Translations under genes and position numbers: made by a program
Part shown: piece after piece, positions 44,105 through 52,680 of the stretch
How positions within the stretch are numbered: the stretch's first letter is position 1
How the letters are laid out: every line of letters starts with the position of its first letter
Notes under the pieces: model-generated
Database searches by the model: none
Seen by the model: the letters and a program-made list of their open reading frames with translations, nothing else
What the model was told of the DNA's origin: nothing
Assembly (NCBI GenBank): GCA_965223985.1
Contig: OZ245030.1
Location: 2,790,001-2,854,000 of the forward strand
DNA length: 64,000 nt
From: JAPPKS01 sp963667895
GTDB taxonomy: Bacteria > Poribacteria > WGA-4E > PCPOR2b
Direction: 5' to 3'

Positions 44105-45259
44105 TCATTCGCGTTGTGGCTCAGCGTCGGGAATCAATGATTTTGCAATTCGGATGATTTCAGGTTGGTCTAACTCGCTGATTAAAGCAAAATTGACCTC
44201 ACCTTTATACCATTTAAGAATTAGAGTCTGATGACGCTTCATAATCTCCACAGGTGTTCCGTGGAAATGCTTGATGCGAACTCCCCTACTTGCGTGGGTT
44301 TTCGAATCTCGTTGCTTGCGGGGCGGTTTGCGTTTTGATTCAAATAGAGAGAACTCCATCAGTCCATCTGTATATCGTAGATGGACTGTCGTTCTAGGAG
44401 CTCGCAGTGACATCGCTGGCTTAGAGGCGAATTCGAGCTGCATTATCTGCTGTAATTTAAACCCTGGTGGAAGATATGCTGGCAGAACTAGCCGATTATC
44501 CAACGCCTCTTGCGCATCAGACAAGGATATAGATTTACCGCGTCGTCGTGGATTGCCGGGCTTAAATTTCTTTTTGGACTGAAATTCAGCTAATTCTCCT
44601 TGTATTTTTTCGGGCTGAAAACTAATCTGGGAATAGACTGACAGAAAGCGGATATTGCCCTGGGCGTCAAGTTCTTCAGCTCGTAAGATAACCCCCTTAT
44701 TCTCTGCTATCCAGATGCGCTTTATTAGTCTATCCCCAATTTCAGGTCGAGGGGCAATCGTTAATAGGTCGGTCTTATAACCAGCAATCTTCTCTTTAGT
44801 GGTGTGATGTTGAACAGTATAATTTCGAAACAATAACTCCAAATTGTTCTGCGATAATCGCTCAACGATTTTATGCGGTGGACGGAAGAAAGCCTTTTCT
44901 TCAAAATGACGTCTAATGGGCACTTCAGATTTGGCGTCTGCTCTTCTGCGTTTCCTCCAGCCGCTGCGAGTTTTTAGGCGAGAACTCTCTTGCAACGGAG
45001 CCACCATCTTAACAAGATGAGTTGAAGGAGGCTGGTGGACAACGAGTTCCTCACGTGCATAACAACCGTCATGCGCCCAACTAATCAATAACCGTTTACC
45101 AACATAGCTGACCTCATGTTCCGCGGAGGTCAAGCGTTTAAAAATCTCAGAGCCAAGATTAAGTGAATCGTTTGATTCAGTTTTTGCTGCTGCATCGCAT
45201 GTCACAATCAGCAGAGAGAACATGATATTCAAGAGTTGTTGTTTACGTCTGAAAATCAT
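44105..45259 (-). CDS. RseB/MucB-like periplasmic sigma-factor regulator
   Basis: 384 residues from the ATG at 45259, which has GGAG nine bases upstream and lies just outside the anti-sigma gene; an ATG at 45283 would overlap that gene. Signal peptide to about 25. The N-terminal half resembles MucB/RseB (SYVGKRLLISW, IAGYKTDLLTIAPRPEIGDR, RIWIAENKGVILRAEELD), and the C-terminal part has the YLPPGFKLQQI and FSLFES phrases of the second domain. In E. coli RseB protects the anti-sigma factor RseA from proteolysis and senses lipoprotein or LPS stress. The sigma/anti-sigma/RseB-like order supports this. A long basic insert (RLKTRSGWRKRRRADAK) is unusual. Confidence 0.8.
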   Translation of the reverse strand: MIFRRKQQLLNIMFSLLIVTCDAAAKTESNDSLNLGSEIFKRLTSAEHEVSYVGKRLLISWAHDGCYAREELVVHQPPSTHLVKMVAPLQESSRLKTRSGWRKRRRADAKSEVPIRRHFEEKAFFRPPHKIVERLSQNNLELLFRNYTVQHHTTKEKIAGYKTDLLTIAPRPEIGDRLIKRIWIAENKGVILRAEELDAQGNIRFLSVYSQISFQPEKIQGELAEFQSKKKFKPGNPRRRGKSISLSDAQEALDNRLVLPAYLPPGFKLQQIMQLEFASKPAMSLRAPRTTVHLRYTDGLMEFSLFESKRKPPRKQRDSKTHASRGVRIKHFHGTPVEIMKRHQTLILKWYKGEVNFALISELDQPEIIRIAKSLIPDAEPQRE

Positions 45260-45263
45260 GGAT

Positions 45264-45776
45264 TTAATCTCCAAAATGGGCATCTAGGAAGATTTCAGTT
45301 TCTTCTGGAAGCTCCGGTTCAGTTTTTTCAAAGGGTTGATTAACGTTAGTGTTTTGAGTGACGAGATTGTGAATTTCATAATCCGTATGAATCTCCACAT
45401 ATAAGTCAATTGGATCGTCAAGGTAATTCTGATTCGGATTCAAATAAACTAATGCTAACACCAAGCACGCGGTGACAAACGTTCCCACAACCGCAGGAAC
45501 CGGGCGGAAGCCCCATCGGTGCCGAATACGACTGAAGCGGCTGCGGCTCTTGGTCTGCTGTCCGCTGATTATCTGTTCTTGAACAGCTTCCCAAATCCTC
45601 GGAGGTGTCGGCTGCCGTAAATCCGCGATCGACTGGCTGTTTTGCTTGAATTCTGAAAGGATTTCGGCACATTCATCACAAGTGTGTACGTGCATCTTAA
45701 TCTCTTGACGTTCTTTTAGGTTTATTTCATCATCTATATACGCAGATAGCAGTTTTTGAATACGACTATGTTTCAT
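45264..45776 (-). CDS. Zinc-containing anti-sigma factor (RseA/ChrR-like)
   Basis: 170 residues. N-terminal zinc anti-sigma domain with His29, Cys33 and Cys36 in HVHTCDEC, one membrane span (about 93-112, VPAVVGTFVTACLVLALVYL), then an acidic periplasmic tail. It begins six bases after the sigma stop and ends four bases before the RseB-like start, so the three form one operon. It should hold the sigma factor inactive at the inner membrane. Confidence 0.9.
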   Translation of the reverse strand: MKHSRIQKLLSAYIDDEINLKERQEIKMHVHTCDECAEILSEFKQNSQSIADLRQPTPPRIWEAVQEQIISGQQTKSRSRFSRIRHRWGFRPVPAVVGTFVTACLVLALVYLNPNQNYLDDPIDLYVEIHTDYEIHNLVTQNTNVNQPFEKTEPELPEETEIFLDAHFGD

Positions 45777-45782
45777 AAGAAC

Positions 45783-46388
45783 TCACCAATCTTTCTGTTT
45801 CAAAATCTTTCTCAATATGGTTCTTGCCTCATGCAGACGTGATTTCACGCGCCCAATGGAGCAGTTGAGCACTTCCGCTAACTCATCGTAAGACAGGTTT
45901 TCCATCTCACGAAGGATTAGAATCTTTCGGTAATCTTGTTTGAGCTGTCCCAAGGCAGCTTGCAGCATCTCTTGTTGTTCAGCTAAAAGAACCTCTTTTT
46001 CAGGTGTTCTCGAATCAACAGGTGTCCAAGCTTGCGTATCATCCATTTCCGTTGGCGATGTCTGGCGTCGATATCGGCGATTTTTCTCATTGATGCACAT
46101 GTTTGTCACAATCCGATAAAGCCATGTGGAAAAACGAGATTTGAATTGGAACTGCCCGATCTTTTCCCAGACAGATAGGAATACATCTTGGGTGATATCT
46201 TGCGCATCTTCCGGACTGCCAAGCATGCCATAGGCGATATTGTAGACCTGATTCTGATACAGACGCACAATCTGTTCCATCGCCTGAGAATCACCTCCTT
46301 GACAGTGCTTAACTAAATCTCGTTCCTGCTGGTCGGTCGGTTCTTCAACCTCTTCGGAGATGAAATGTGCAACGGATAAACTTTCCAT
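45783..46388 (-). CDS. rpoE: RpoE-type ECF sigma factor
   Basis: 201 residues from the ATG at 46388; a GTG at 46400 is also in frame. Region 2 (QIVRLYQNQVYNIAYGMLG, EDAQDITQDVFLSVWEKI, FSTWLYRIVTNMCINEKN) and region 4 (LKQDYRKILILREMENLSYD, ELAEVLNCSIGRVKSRLHEA) are both intact. It heads the sigma/anti-sigma/RseB operon, expected to respond to envelope stress. A possible ECF-type promoter lies just upstream, consistent with self-activation. Confidence 0.93.
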   Translation of the reverse strand: MESLSVAHFISEEVEEPTDQQERDLVKHCQGGDSQAMEQIVRLYQNQVYNIAYGMLGSPEDAQDITQDVFLSVWEKIGQFQFKSRFSTWLYRIVTNMCINEKNRRYRRQTSPTEMDDTQAWTPVDSRTPEKEVLLAEQQEMLQAALGQLKQDYRKILILREMENLSYDELAEVLNCSIGRVKSRLHEARTILRKILKQKDW

Positions 46389-46425
46389 AGTAGACAGCAC
46401 AACCTGTTCTATTTCATGATTGTTG

Positions 46426-46453
46426 TTTAGACAAACAATCTTGAAAAAGGTTC
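46426..46453 (-). promoter_or_regulatory. Possible ECF-type promoter of the rpoE-like operon
   Basis: On the minus strand GAACCTTTTTC is followed 16-17 bases later by TCTAAA, resembling GGAACTT-N16-TCTGA sigmaE promoters. The -10 lies in an inverted repeat (GATTGTTG and AACAATC, 46419-46440). The upstream remainder of the 46401-46765 gap holds only the recJ promoter on the other strand. Confidence 0.45.
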
Positions 46454-46726
46454 GCCTTTTGGGAGAAATACTCTATCAGAAGATATATTGCCATAGTCCG
46501 GCGCCCAAGACAAGCCGAAAATAGACTCGAACTCATTCTGTCACGATTCTGAGGCCGGGATGCATCAAGCTACGTAATGGTCATTAACCTTAGAATGAAA
46601 CGATGGAGCAAGGGCATTGCAGATTAGCAATCTGATGTGGTGCTCGCACTCTACCACCGAGGTATAGCATCTAGGAGATGCCCGCCAAGCTTGGAGTTGT
46701 TGATGGGATGATTGCCAAATCTACTC

Positions 46727-46755
46727 TTGACGAGAAGATGACTGCGTGCTAATAT
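46727..46755 (+). promoter_or_regulatory. Promoter of recJ with near-leaderless spacing
   Basis: TTGACG (46727-46732), 17-base spacer, TAATAT (46750-46755). The recJ ATG is only 11 bases beyond the -10, so the 5' UTR would be about 4 bases. Confidence 0.65.
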
Positions 46756-46765
46756 ACTCGCTGTA

Positions 46766-49324
46766 ATGAAACAGAAAATTTGGAACGTCAAAAGCCCCAA
46801 TTTAGAGACAAGCACTCGACTAGCGGTGAGGCTTGGTATCCCGCAGTTAATCGCCCAACTGCTCGTTAACCGAGGGATTGAGACAGAAGAATCGGCGCGG
46901 GTATTTTTGTATCCAGCGTTGTCAAATCTTCATTCGCCGTTCCAGTTGAACGATATGGAAAAAGCGGTTGAACGTCTTCGTTCAGCGATTAAGCGCGGCG
47001 AAAAGGTTTGGGTCTACGGAGATTATGACGCGGACGGAACGACGGCTACATCGCTGTTGCTAAATACATTTCGCCATCTTGATGTTCCTGTGAATTTTCA
47101 TATCCCCAATCGATTTGAAGAAGGATATGGTCTTAACAAAACTGCGCTTCATAAATTAGGGAAAGATGGATGCAACCTCTTAATCACTGTCGATTGCGGC
47201 ATCACTTCAATTGAAGAGGTACGCTTTGCGAACGAATTCGGGATAGATGTAATCATTACAGACCATCATCAGCCGCGTCCGGGTGAACTCCCTCCCGCTT
47301 ATGCGGTGATTACCCCAAAAATGCCGGAGAGCGAGTATCCTTTCGAAGGCCTTGCCGGGGTCGGATTGGCTTTCAAGCTTGCCCATGGATTGTTAGGTGG
47401 TGATGAGGTATCCCCCTTTCTGCAATCTCAACTAGACTTGGTTGCGCTTGGGACCGTTGTGGATATTGCAACATTAACCGGCGAAAATCGGGTGCTTACA
47501 AAATTGGGCTTGGCGGAACTCAATAAGCGTGAACGTCCGGGCATTCGTGCACTCTGCGATGTAGCGAACCACAGTCCTGATAAGCCAATCGTTGGACATA
47601 CGCTATCTTATGTATTGGGACCACGTCTTAATGCTGCCGGACGGATGGACGCCGCCAAGAAAGTCGTTCATTTGCTGACGGCTGACTCCGACGAAGAGGC
47701 GTTAGCGGTCGCTCGGGAATTAGACATTGATAATCAAAAGCGGCGGGAAGCGGAAGATCGAATTCGGGAGCAAGCAATCGCTAAGATTAAAAAAGATGTG
47801 AATCTAGACAAAATTAAAGGTCTTGTCATTGCGCACAAAGGGTGGCATCAAGGTGTTATTGGAATTGTCGCTTCGCGAATTCTTGAGCAATATTATCGTC
47901 CCGTATTTCTTCTGGCGATTGATGGCGAAGAAGCGCACGGGTCAGGACGCGGCATTGACGGTATTAACCTTGCGGATAGCCTGAACGCTTGCACCGACCT
48001 TCTGATTAAACACGGGGGACACAAAGCGGCAGCCGGACTAACAATTAAAACGGAGAACATCCCCAAATTTGAGAGACGGTTTAATCGCTACGTTTGTGAA
48101 CATCTCTCCGACGAAGATTTCATTCAGCAGTTGAGCATAGAGTCTGATGTTCAAATGCCCGATTTATCTTTGGAAGTCATTGAGAAATTTCATCTTCTTG
48201 AACCTTTTGGTGAGGATAATCCCTCGCCGCGAATTGCCATGCGCAACTTGTCGCTTCAACGACCGCCCCGTTTGATCGGCAAAGAAAATAATCATCTTAA
48301 ACTATTCGTGACGGATGGGCGTGAAACCGAAGAGGCCGTTGGGTGGCAAATGTCAGATTATTTCATCTCATTGAAAAATCAAAATATTCGTTTAGATTTG
48401 GCTTTTGATCCAGAGATTAACGAATGGGACAACACCCGACGTCTCCAGCTGAAAATTGCGGATCTCAAAATCATCACGCTTGACGCCAATTCGCAACAGC
48501 ACCTGTTCCCAACCGTTGAGATGGAGAGCCCGGTTAAGATTGTTGATCGCAGAAATGAAAAGAGTAAAGGTGAGTACGTGTCAAAGTTGCTTAATCAAGG
48601 TGAACCCACCCTGCTGTATGTGCGAGATGCGCAGGCATTGCACGAACTACTTGAGATGGTCGACGCCAAGGAGAATTTTTTAATTGCGAGGTGTAATGCC
48701 GATACGACCAATTCTGAAAGACAGGTGATGGCAGACAAGTTGGCGCATCGAGAACTTCTTGCAGTTGTATCGAGTTGTACTTTGACTGACCTACCTCACG
48801 TCACACATCTAGTTTTTTGCCACCCCGTTCCTCAACCGCTAGCTTTTTTCAATCGATGTCAACTTGCTTTCCAATATGCGAAAACGACGTATATTCACCT
48901 CATCTACAACTCAGAGGACATGGAGTGGATGCAACAATGGTTATCCCAGCAATATCCGGGGAGAGAAGTACTTAAGGGGCTGTACAAAAGGCTACGATAC
49001 TTGAGTCAAGAAAACGGCAAGCGACTCACGCTTGAAAACATTATTGCAGATGCCGCCGCGGTATCAATTCCAAAACTGGCTGTCATCAGCGGGCTTTCGA
49101 TTTTCGAAGAATTACAACTGCTGACGCAGGATGCGGATTTGTTTGAACGAGAAATCCAGCTTCTGCTACCTCCGTCGAAAAAAAGACAACTCCACGAGTC
49201 TGAAACTTACCTGAATGGAGAGCAAATCAAACAAACTAGTCTATCATTCTCGGATATTCAGTTAAGACATAATATTCAACAGATTTGGAAGAGAATAGAT
49301 TATGAGTGTCGAAGCTCTGATTAA
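46766..49324 (+). CDS. recJ: Single-stranded-DNA-specific exonuclease RecJ
   Basis: 852 residues. DHH-family metal motifs: VYGDYDADGTTAT, LLITVDCGITS and ITDHHQPRPGELPPA. DHHA1 motifs: GPRLNAAGRMDAA and KHGGHKAAAGLTI. An OB domain (about 460-570) and an extended C-terminal region (about 590-850) make it longer than the E. coli enzyme (577) and similar to the long Firmicute type. RecJ digests 5' single strands in recombination and mismatch repair. No ribosome-binding site precedes the ATG, in line with a near-leaderless transcript. It overlaps the rel gene by 23 bases. Confidence 0.95.
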   Translation: MKQKIWNVKSPNLETSTRLAVRLGIPQLIAQLLVNRGIETEESARVFLYPALSNLHSPFQLNDMEKAVERLRSAIKRGEKVWVYGDYDADGTTATSLLLNTFRHLDVPVNFHIPNRFEEGYGLNKTALHKLGKDGCNLLITVDCGITSIEEVRFANEFGIDVIITDHHQPRPGELPPAYAVITPKMPESEYPFEGLAGVGLAFKLAHGLLGGDEVSPFLQSQLDLVALGTVVDIATLTGENRVLTKLGLAELNKRERPGIRALCDVANHSPDKPIVGHTLSYVLGPRLNAAGRMDAAKKVVHLLTADSDEEALAVARELDIDNQKRREAEDRIREQAIAKIKKDVNLDKIKGLVIAHKGWHQGVIGIVASRILEQYYRPVFLLAIDGEEAHGSGRGIDGINLADSLNACTDLLIKHGGHKAAAGLTIKTENIPKFERRFNRYVCEHLSDEDFIQQLSIESDVQMPDLSLEVIEKFHLLEPFGEDNPSPRIAMRNLSLQRPPRLIGKENNHLKLFVTDGRETEEAVGWQMSDYFISLKNQNIRLDLAFDPEINEWDNTRRLQLKIADLKIITLDANSQQHLFPTVEMESPVKIVDRRNEKSKGEYVSKLLNQGEPTLLYVRDAQALHELLEMVDAKENFLIARCNADTTNSERQVMADKLAHRELLAVVSSCTLTDLPHVTHLVFCHPVPQPLAFFNRCQLAFQYAKTTYIHLIYNSEDMEWMQQWLSQQYPGREVLKGLYKRLRYLSQENGKRLTLENIIADAAAVSIPKLAVISGLSIFEELQLLTQDADLFEREIQLLLPPSKKRQLHESETYLNGEQIKQTSLSFSDIQLRHNIQQIWKRIDYECRSSD

Positions 49325-51449
49325 GCAAATCGAAACCTATAATCCCGATGCTGATTTCGATCTTCTACGAAGAAGCTACCAGTATAGTGAAGAACACCAC
49401 AGTGGTCAACAGCGAAGATCTGGTCACCCTTACTTCACCCACTGTCTTGAGACTGCCAAGTCCTTAATCGATCTGAAGCTAGATGTACCCACAATCTGCT
49501 CCGGGCTATTACACGATGTGCTGGAGGATACGTTGGTAACCCGCGATGAGCTCGCCCGGCGATTCGGGGAGACAATTGCGCAGCTTGTTGAAGGCGTTAC
49601 CAAAATCGGCGCATACCATTTCAAAGGCAGAACCCAGCAAACGCAAGCGGATAACTACCTGAATCTGTTTCTAGCTACGGCAAAGGATATTCGGGTCATT
49701 CTCATTAAGCTCGCAGATCGATTACATAATATGGAAACGCTGTCATTCCTATCTATAGACAGACAGCAGGAAATCGCGAAGGAGACGCTTGAAATCTACG
49801 CCTCCCTCGCCCACCGATTGGGAATGAATCGAATCAAGAGCAGACTTGAAGATTTAGCGTTCAAGCATCTACACCCCCTCGAATACAAAGAGATAGCCAG
49901 TTTGCTTGCTGAGAAGCTCAATGAGAGGGAAGCATACACACGAAAAATGGAACGGATTATCGCACAAGAATTGGAGACAGGGAGCATAAGAGCAAAGGTC
50001 AATGGACGCCCCAAACACATATATAGCATTTATCACAAGATTCACCACAAAGGAGTACCATTCGAGGAAATCTGCGATTTGATTGCGTTGCGTATTCTGG
50101 TAGAAGACACTGCTGATTGTTATGCGGTGTTAGGGATTTTACACGGTAAGTGGAAGCATATACCGGAGAGATTTAAAGATTTTATTGGACTACCCAAAAG
50201 AAACGGCTATAGAGCATTGCATACGACAATTCTCGATCGGGATCGTCCTGAGCGAGGTCGTCCAATAGAGATTCAGATTCGAGCATTTCAGATGCACGAA
50301 GTTGCTGAATATGGCATTGCAGCGCATTGGAGTTATAAGGAGGGCGTACCTTCGACAACAGAAAGCCATTCAATTTTTGCGTGGTTGAGGCAGATGCTAG
50401 ATGATATTCAGGAACTCAAAAACCCCTACCAGTTTATCCAATCAATGAAGTGGGAGTTGCTTCCTGATGAGGTCTATGTTTTTTCACCCAAAGGAGATCT
50501 CTTTTCGCTCCCAGCCGGTTCGACCCCAATCGACTTTGCATACAAGATTCACACTGATATAGGGCAAACATGTTGTGGTGCAGAAGTCAACGGGGTGATA
50601 TTATCTCTCAGATACCGTCTACAAAATGGGGACCGCGTAAAAATAATGACCAATTCCAAAGCACACCCAAGTCGGGATTGGTTGCGGTGGGTCAAAACAA
50701 CCCGTGCGCGAAACAAGATTCGACATTGGTTTAGAGAGCAAGATCGTGAACAGTCAATTGAGCTTGGAAGAAGATTTCTTGAGATGGAAATGCGTCGGCA
50801 GCATCTCGATCTGCGGACTTATCTGAAATCGCCCGAGTTACTTGCAATTGGAAAAAAGCTGAAACTGAATACGATTGATGACCTGTTGATGCAGATCGGG
50901 AATGGACAGGAATCCGCTGAGCATGTCGTCAATGTGTTACACCCCGAACCGAATACAGCACAGGAAAGAGAGACAACATTAGATGCGGCTCAACCGGCGC
51001 CAGCAATTCAGCTTGAAGGTATTGATATAGCGCTTGTGCGTATCATGAAGTGTTGCCACCCTATTCCGGGCGATGAGATTATTGGATATATTACTCGCGG
51101 TCGGGGCGTCTCGATTCATCGAGCCGGCTGTCCTCGCATTATAAATGAGACGGAACGGATTGTTAATGTTGAGTGGAAACCGGTCAATCGTACTACCTAC
51201 CCGGCTGAAATAGCAGTACGGTGTGAGGATCGCCCTGGCATGCTTGGGGAAATTGCGACATTAATTGCTCAATACAAAGTGAACATCGTAAAGGGAAATC
51301 TCGCACACTCTGTAATGCCCGTTGAGGGAACGGCGCATGACAAACTCACTTTATCGGTGAATGGCATTGAGCAGTTAGAGGCGGTCATGGAGTCAATCCG
51401 CTGTTTAGTTGGGGTACAAACCGTTAGTAGAATCTCTTCGGTAAATTGA
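49302..51449 (+). CDS. rel: Bifunctional (p)ppGpp synthetase/hydrolase
   Basis: 715 residues. The HD hydrolase domain has intact His71-Asp72 in GLLHDVLEDT and an early HPYFTHCLE. The synthetase domain (about 225-340) has GRPKHIYSIYHKI, ICDLIALRILVED, KRNGYRALHTTI and PIEIQIR. TGS (about 375-435, VYVFSPKGDLFSLPAG) and a C-terminal ACT domain (about 635-712) complete the long RSH form. Both active sites look functional, so one enzyme would make and remove the alarmone. GGAAGAG precedes the ATG, and the gene is coupled to recJ. Confidence 0.95.
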   Translation: MSVEALIKQIETYNPDADFDLLRRSYQYSEEHHSGQQRRSGHPYFTHCLETAKSLIDLKLDVPTICSGLLHDVLEDTLVTRDELARRFGETIAQLVEGVTKIGAYHFKGRTQQTQADNYLNLFLATAKDIRVILIKLADRLHNMETLSFLSIDRQQEIAKETLEIYASLAHRLGMNRIKSRLEDLAFKHLHPLEYKEIASLLAEKLNEREAYTRKMERIIAQELETGSIRAKVNGRPKHIYSIYHKIHHKGVPFEEICDLIALRILVEDTADCYAVLGILHGKWKHIPERFKDFIGLPKRNGYRALHTTILDRDRPERGRPIEIQIRAFQMHEVAEYGIAAHWSYKEGVPSTTESHSIFAWLRQMLDDIQELKNPYQFIQSMKWELLPDEVYVFSPKGDLFSLPAGSTPIDFAYKIHTDIGQTCCGAEVNGVILSLRYRLQNGDRVKIMTNSKAHPSRDWLRWVKTTRARNKIRHWFREQDREQSIELGRRFLEMEMRRQHLDLRTYLKSPELLAIGKKLKLNTIDDLLMQIGNGQESAEHVVNVLHPEPNTAQERETTLDAAQPAPAIQLEGIDIALVRIMKCCHPIPGDEIIGYITRGRGVSIHRAGCPRIINETERIVNVEWKPVNRTTYPAEIAVRCEDRPGMLGEIATLIAQYKVNIVKGNLAHSVMPVEGTAHDKLTLSVNGIEQLEAVMESIRCLVGVQTVSRISSVN

Positions 51450-51479
51450 ACGCGTTCCGGTTGGGTGACTGTGTATTGC

Positions 51480-51713
51480 TTAGCTTCCTGTTTCCAATGC
51501 CATAGGTGACTCACTCGCACCTGAGATTACCTTTACCACTTTTCCAGACTTGAGACATCGCACACATATCCGGATTCGTTTATTACCAGCTTCTGTTTGA
51601 ATACGGACTCGCTGTAAATTTGGTAACCATCTCCGCTTGGTATGCCGGCGAGATTTACTAATCTTGTTGCCTGTCATCGGTTTTTTGCCACAAACATAAC
51701 AGATTCGAGCCAA
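51480..51713 (-). CDS. rpmB: 50S ribosomal protein bL28
   Basis: 77 residues starting at TTG 51713, read as MARICYVCGKKPMTGNKISK. AGGGAGGGAGG lies directly before this TTG; a longer frame from TTG 51734 would bury that site. CYVCG and CVRCLKSG form the zinc-binding pairs. The basic central part (SRRHTKRRWLPNLQRVRIQT) is standard. It is convergent with rel and divergent from the lipoprotein gene. Confidence 0.93.
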   Translation of the reverse strand: MARICYVCGKKPMTGNKISKSRRHTKRRWLPNLQRVRIQTEAGNKRIRICVRCLKSGKVVKVISGASESPMALETGS

Positions 51714-51855
51714 TTTGCCTCCCTCCCTTCTCAACTACTTGAATTTCAAAATTAAAGCAACCCGCTTAGCATATCATAATACATCTATGAAATGCAAGGT
51801 TTTTTGGGGAATCATTAACATTTCCGCTTCATGGGCTGAAGTAAAGAATTTGAAA

Positions 51856-52632
51856 ATGAAGTTTCAAAATCTGTTTGTCGTGGTAGGTTTCGCAATTGCC
51901 TGTTTTGCGTGCGGTGACGACTCCCCAGTCCATCCTCTTCAGCAGCCAGAAGGACCTCAAGTCGGCGCCGTGTCCGGAATTATCACCGATGTCAGAACGG
52001 GGAATCCAATTCCTGAAGCCACGGTTGCTCTATTAAATCAGACCGTGAAATCTGGCGTTAATGGGAAGTACATCTTCACACAAATCACCTATTCGGAAAC
52101 CCTAAACCTTACTGTCGAAGCCGTGGACTACGCAACTCAAAAACCGACATTTGCGTTGAATACTGAACATCTCGTGTTTAACATCCCCATGGAACCGTCA
52201 ACAAATCCGGAACTGGAGATACGGCGGTTTCTTGATACCCTTTCTAAACTGATTGAGTCAAAGGATGGAAAAAACCTTGCGGCAATTCAAGCGCATTTTT
52301 CGCAGTCTTACGTAGCTGGCGCCGATCCGGTCACCCGCTTTTTCGGTCTGCCAACCGGCGTTATTCCGGCGAATTATGAGCAAGTCATCCGATGGATCTC
52401 GAAGCTATTTGAAACGTATAACACCATCGAATTTAACTTCCATGATATTGAGATGGAGGTTACTCATACCCAAAAAGCGTCAGCACAGCTTAACCTTGAT
52501 ATCATCATGGAAAAAGGAGTTCGACCTGAAAAACGAAAGGTTGTCTCTGAATGTGATATCTTTTTTCGCAAAGAAACGTCTCATTGGAAAGTAATCTTCT
52601 GGCAGTTTTCCAGATTTGATATTCATCTGTAG
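51856..52632 (+). CDS. Lipoprotein with carboxypeptidase-regulatory-like and NTF2/SnoaL-like domains
   Basis: 258 residues from the ATG at 51856, chosen because it gives a proper lipoprotein signal (FVVVGFAIACFAC, cysteine 18); the frame opens at 51715. A CarboxypepD_reg-like beta domain (about 35-110) is marked by SGIITDVRTGNPIPEATVAL and GVNGKYIFTQI. The second half (about 120-258) looks like an NTF2/SnoaL fold (IRRFLDTLSKLIESKD, CDIFFRKETSHWKVIFWQFS). Probably a surface or periplasmic binding protein. Placed 48 bases before ligA with no link in function. Confidence 0.7.
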   Translation: MKFQNLFVVVGFAIACFACGDDSPVHPLQQPEGPQVGAVSGIITDVRTGNPIPEATVALLNQTVKSGVNGKYIFTQITYSETLNLTVEAVDYATQKPTFALNTEHLVFNIPMEPSTNPELEIRRFLDTLSKLIESKDGKNLAAIQAHFSQSYVAGADPVTRFFGLPTGVIPANYEQVIRWISKLFETYNTIEFNFHDIEMEVTHTQKASAQLNLDIIMEKGVRPEKRKVVSECDIFFRKETSHWKVIFWQFSRFDIHL

Positions 52633-52680
52633 ACAGTATAGTACAGATTTTTCATTTAAGCCTACAATGTGTAAAACAAG

